Source: Rohdeia sp044358925
GTDB lineage: Bacteria > Planctomycetota > UBA1135 > GCA-002686595
Assembly (NCBI GenBank): GCA_044358925.1
Contig: JBIKNC010000197.1
Coordinates: forward strand, 1-8,316
DNA: 8,316 bases
Reading direction: 5' to 3'
Shown: positions 5,744-8,316 of the stretch, in pieces
Numbering within the stretch: position 1 is the stretch's first letter
Layout of the letters: each line of letters starts with the position of its first letter
Translations under genes and position numbers: made by a program
The notes under the pieces: generated by a model
Told to the model about the DNA's origin: nothing
What the model saw: the letters and a program-made list of their open reading frames with translations, nothing else
Databases searched by the model: none

Positions 5744-7555
5744 ATGTCGATCCGCCTCGAACACGTCGAGAAACGCTACGAGGGCCAGCCCGTCGTCGAC
5801 GGGGTCTCGCTCGACATCGCGCAGGGCGAGCTGTTCGTCATGCTCGGCCCCAGCGGCAGCGGCAAGAGCACGTTGCTGCGCAGCATCGCGGGCCTCGTCG
5901 AACTCGACCACGGCCGCGTCCACCTGTTCGACCGCGATGTCACGGACGTTCCGCCCAAGGAGCGCGGCATCGGCTTCGTGTTCCAGAACTACGGCCTGTT
6001 CGCGCACATGACCGTGGCGGACAACGTCGAGTTCGCGTTGCGCGTGCGCAAGGTCGCTCGCAAGGAACGCCGCGCGCGCCGCGAGGAGTTGCTGCAGCTC
6101 GTCGGCCTCGCGGGACTGGCCGCGCGCTTCCCGACGCAACTGTCCGGCGGACAGCAACAGCGCGTCGCGCTCGCACGCGCGTTGGCGCACGAGCCGCGTG
6201 TGCTCCTGCTCGACGAGCCCTTCGGCGCGCTCGACGCGAAGATCCGCCTCGAACTGCGCGAAGCGTTGCGCACGATCCAACGCGAGCTGCACCTCACGAC
6301 CGTCTTCGTCACGCACGATCAGGAGGAGGCCTTCGCGCTCTCCGACCGACTCGCCGTGCTGCGCAACGGTCGATTGATCGAGGTGGGTTCGCCGCAGGAA
6401 CTCTACTTGCGCCCACGCTCGCCGTTCGTCGCGACGTTCCTCGGCGCCGCGAACCTGGTGGTCGGCGAGAGCACCGAACGCGGCGTGCGCCTCGGCGACG
6501 TCGAGCTGGCCCTCGCGACGCGCTCGACGCCTTCGGCGGCACGCGGCCGCGCTCAAGTGCTCGTGCGACCCGAGGACGTGATCGTCGGCGGCGGGAGCGG
6601 CGAAGGACGCACGCGCCTCGGTCGCGCCGTCGTCGAACGCTGCACCACGGTCGCCGGCCAGGAGCGGCTGCGCCTGTCACTCGCGCCGCTCGCGGGTGTG
6701 CGCTCCGTCGCACCGCTGCCCACGTTCGGTCGCAGCGACATCGAGATCGACGCCCACCGACCGTTGCACGAGGCGCTCGATGCGCCGCTCGCGCGCGGCT
6801 CCGAGGTCGACGTGTTCGTGCGGCGCTTCCACGTCATCGCGCCCGCCGGACTGCGCCTCTTGGTCGACGTCGGCGAACAGCCGGCCGCGCGTGCGGCGAA
6901 CGCACTCGGCCGCGCACTGGCCGCGCGTGTCGGCGCGCACCTGACCGAGGTCGACCACGACCTCGCGCGCACGCGCCTCGCCGAGAGCCCGCGCGCGACC
7001 GAAGACGTGGCCTTCGAGACGGAGAACTCGAGCGAGGGCTTCGACGTGGCCGTGCTCGGACTCGACCCGAGCGAACAACTCGCGCCGATCGACTGGTCGC
7101 GCCTCGCGCGGCACCACGTGCTGCTCGTCTCGCAGCCGTGTGAGTTGCCGCGCCGCCTGCTCGTGTGTGTCACGCCGCGCGAACACGGCAAGGACGACGT
7201 ACGGTTCGCCGAGCGCCTCGCGTGGCAACTCGGCGCGCGCGCCACGGTCGTGACGGTGGTGCGTGGCGAGGAGCGCGGCGCCGACGGGAGCGCTCCGGCG
7301 CACGTCGACCGCTTCCTGCGCGCCTGCCAGGCCGTGCTCGAAGCACGCGGCGTGGCGGCGCGCTCGAAGGTGCTGTTCGGCGAGCCGCTCGAACAGATCC
7401 GCGCCGAACTCGCGACCGGCGAACACGACCTGGTCGTGGTCGGCGCGCCGCCGAGCACGCAGCACAGCAGCGCGCCGCGCGAATCCGCCTCCGGCCTCGT
7501 GCCGTCGTTCCTCACACGCCCGCCCGACGTACCCGTTCTCGTCGTGCGGCGTTGA
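5744..7555 (+). CDS. cysA: CysA-like sulfate ABC transporter ATPase fused to two C-terminal UspA-like domains
   Basis: This 603-residue cytoplasmic ATPase is predicted to power sulfate or thiosulfate import. Its ABC domain is complete: Walker A GPSGSGKST (35-43), Q-loop Gln81, signature LSGGQQQR (133-140), Walker B LLLDEP (154-159), D-loop GALD (161-164) and switch His191. Residues about 235-366 form a TOBE-like regulatory region (VRPEDV at 274-279). CysA proteins usually end about here, near 350 residues. The remaining residues 369-603 look like two universal-stress-protein-like units. The second is clear (RLLVCV 471-476, HDLVVVGAP 561-569, VPVLVVRR 596-603) and the first more diverged (RLLVDV 371-376, FDVAVLG 433-439, VLLVS 459-463). 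The glycine motif for ATP binding in UspA is incomplete. ATG 5744 is chosen because the fold starts at once, and the open frame before it has many more A/T-ending codons (9 of 40, against 2 in the first 40 codons of the gene). The sulfate assignment rests mainly on the adjacent Sbp gene. Confidence 0.88.
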   Translation: MSIRLEHVEKRYEGQPVVDGVSLDIAQGELFVMLGPSGSGKSTLLRSIAGLVELDHGRVHLFDRDVTDVPPKERGIGFVFQNYGLFAHMTVADNVEFALRVRKVARKERRARREELLQLVGLAGLAARFPTQLSGGQQQRVALARALAHEPRVLLLDEPFGALDAKIRLELREALRTIQRELHLTTVFVTHDQEEAFALSDRLAVLRNGRLIEVGSPQELYLRPRSPFVATFLGAANLVVGESTERGVRLGDVELALATRSTPSAARGRAQVLVRPEDVIVGGGSGEGRTRLGRAVVERCTTVAGQERLRLSLAPLAGVRSVAPLPTFGRSDIEIDAHRPLHEALDAPLARGSEVDVFVRRFHVIAPAGLRLLVDVGEQPAARAANALGRALAARVGAHLTEVDHDLARTRLAESPRATEDVAFETENSSEGFDVAVLGLDPSEQLAPIDWSRLARHHVLLVSQPCELPRRLLVCVTPREHGKDDVRFAERLAWQLGARATVVTVVRGEERGADGSAPAHVDRFLRACQAVLEARGVAARSKVLFGEPLEQIRAELATGEHDLVVVGAPPSTQHSSAPRESASGLVPSFLTRPPDVPVLVVRR

Positions 7556-7604
7556 CGCCGCGCGCAACAAACCAGTGCGGCGTTGAACACGCCGCGCGCA
7601 AACC
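7544..7604 (+). repeat. Imperfect tandem duplication forming two hairpins across the cysA stop and the intergenic gap
   Basis: A unit of about 30 bases occurs twice. GTGCGGCGTTGA (7544-7555 and 7575-7586) is followed by CGCCGCGCGCAA (7556-7567 and 7590-7601), with three extra bases ACA in the second copy and a related C/A-rich tail in both. Each copy is an inverted repeat. Hairpin 1 is GCGGCG-ttga-CGCCGC (7546-7561), with the cysA stop codon in its loop. Hairpin 2 is GCGGCGT-tgaac-ACGCCGC (7577-7595). There is no T-run, so a simple intrinsic terminator is unlikely. Partial termination, 3'-end protection or processing between the ATPase and binding-protein messages are the natural options. Confidence 0.7.
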
Positions 7605-7625
7605 GACCTTCGACGCCCATCTCTC

Positions 7626-8316
7626 ATGCAGCTCCACGACCTCTCGCTTCGCTCCCTCGCGCGCCGCGGCGGAACACTCGCCGCGACGCTCGCCGTCGCA
7701 TTCCTCGCTGCGTGCAGCGAAGAGAAGACCCCGAGCGCCGATCCGTCCGCCGCGCCGAACACACCGAACACGCCGCCTCCGAGCGAGGTGACGATCCTCA
7801 ACGTCTCGTACGACCCGACGCGCGAGTTCTACGAGGAGTACAACGACCTCTTCGCCGCGCACTGGCTCGCGCAGAAGAACCAGAAGGTCACCGTCAACCA
7901 GTCGCACGGCGGTGCGGGCAAACAGGCGCGCGCCGTGATCGACGGGCTCGAAGCCGACGTCGTGACGCTCGCGCTGGCCTACGACATCGACGCGATCCAC
8001 GACGAAGCGCAGCTCCTGCCCGCGAACTGGCAGTCGCGCCTGCCGCACAACAGTTGCCCGTACACGTCGACGATCGTGTTCCTCGTCCGCGAAGGCAACC
8101 CGAAGAAGATCCTGGGCTGGGACGACCTCGTGCGCGACGAAGTCGAGGTCATCACGCCCAATCCGAAGACGTCGGGTGGCGCGCGTTGGAACTACCTGGC
8201 GGCTTGGGGCCACGTGCTCGCGCAGGAACTCGGCGGCATCGACGCCATCCCGAGTGCGACGGCAGAGCAGCGCACGGCCGCCGACGAGATGGCGCGCGCG
8301 TTCGTGACGAAGCTGT
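7626..8316 (+). CDS. sbp: Periplasmic sulfate-binding lipoprotein (Sbp/CysP family), 3' end cut by window edge
   Basis: The first 230 residues of the sulfate-binding component of an ABC importer are present; the family is usually about 330-350 residues. A lipoprotein signal peptide (1-29) ends in FLAAC with lipidated Cys30, followed by a Pro/Thr/Asn-rich tether (31-53). The mature domain then tracks enterobacterial Sbp closely: ILNVSYDPTREFYEEYN (57-73), QSHGGAGKQARAVIDGLEAD (92-111), VVTLALAYDID (112-122), YTSTIVFLV (146-154) and the sulfate-binding signature NPKTSGGAR (179-187). Ser183, Gly184 and Gly185 match the Sbp sulfate ligands Ser130, Gly131 and Gly132, but Ala97 occupies the place of Ser45. 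ATG 7626 is the only start giving a proper signal peptide; it has no Shine-Dalgarno sequence. The gene lies 70 bases after the cysA-like ATPase on the same strand, so the two are probably one operon, with the permeases expected beyond the window. Confidence 0.94.
   Translation, partial: MQLHDLSLRSLARRGGTLAATLAVAFLAACSEEKTPSADPSAAPNTPNTPPPSEVTILNVSYDPTREFYEEYNDLFAAHWLAQKNQKVTVNQSHGGAGKQARAVIDGLEADVVTLALAYDIDAIHDEAQLLPANWQSRLPHNSCPYTSTIVFLVREGNPKKILGWDDLVRDEVEVITPNPKTSGGARWNYLAAWGHVLAQELGGIDAIPSATAEQRTAADEMARAFVTKL

Noticed and set aside
4034..6556. An 840-residue open frame on the minus strand covering the MATE region and the start of the cysA-like gene
   Set aside because: Its composition is Arg/Ala-rich and low in complexity, with no domain, and it conflicts with well-supported genes in other frames.
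4297..7143. A 948-residue open frame on the plus strand crossing the MATE gene, the intergenic gap and the cysA-like gene
   Set aside because: It is extremely Arg-rich, has no recognisable motif, and lies over genes with clear family motifs; it results from the lack of stop codons in GC-rich DNA.
7546..7595. Intrinsic terminator at the cysA stop codon
   Set aside because: The two hairpins are GC-rich, but neither is followed by a run of T, and the next gene continues on the same strand.

Overview
This window is very GC-rich bacterial DNA, densely packed with genes. It holds six protein genes: four complete and two cut by the window edges. I see no RNA genes, CRISPR arrays, insertion sequences or phage genes. 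The very high GC content, the near-absence of Shine-Dalgarno sequences before the genes, and a secreted protease with an IPT/TIG-like module and an unassigned beta-rich tail suggest an environmental bacterium, perhaps a planctomycete. This placement is an inference with low confidence; a myxobacterium or another high-GC lineage is not excluded.

Left part (1-4166). A minus-strand ABC exporter half-transporter (1215 down to the left edge) is divergent, across only 30 bases, from a secreted subtilisin-like protease (1246-3429). The protease has a propeptide, a complete Asp-His-Asn-Ser active site, an IPT/TIG-like module and an unassigned C-terminal domain. It is followed 29 bases later by a stand-alone class I glutamine amidotransferase (3459-4166). 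No functional link between these three genes is visible.

Middle (4132-5743). A minus-strand MATE-family efflux protein (5529-4132) converges on the amidotransferase, and their 3' ends overlap by 35 bases. The 214-base divergent gap on its other side holds a 19-base dyad, an 18-base perfect palindrome and the only strong Shine-Dalgarno match noticed in the window. None of these lies just before an annotated start.

Right part (5744-8316). This is the start of a sulfate-uptake locus. It encodes a CysA-like ATPase (5744-7555) and a lipoprotein sulfate-binding protein of the Sbp family (7626 to the right edge). The permease genes would be expected downstream, outside the window. The ATPase is unusual: behind its TOBE-like region it carries about 235 extra residues that read as two consecutive universal-stress-protein-like (UspA) domains. 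The binding protein has Ala where the classical sulfate-contacting Ser45 of Sbp should be. A duplicated hairpin unit spans the cysA stop codon and the 70-base gap before sbp. The CysA-USP fusion, the altered binding residue and the paired hairpins are the most interesting features here.
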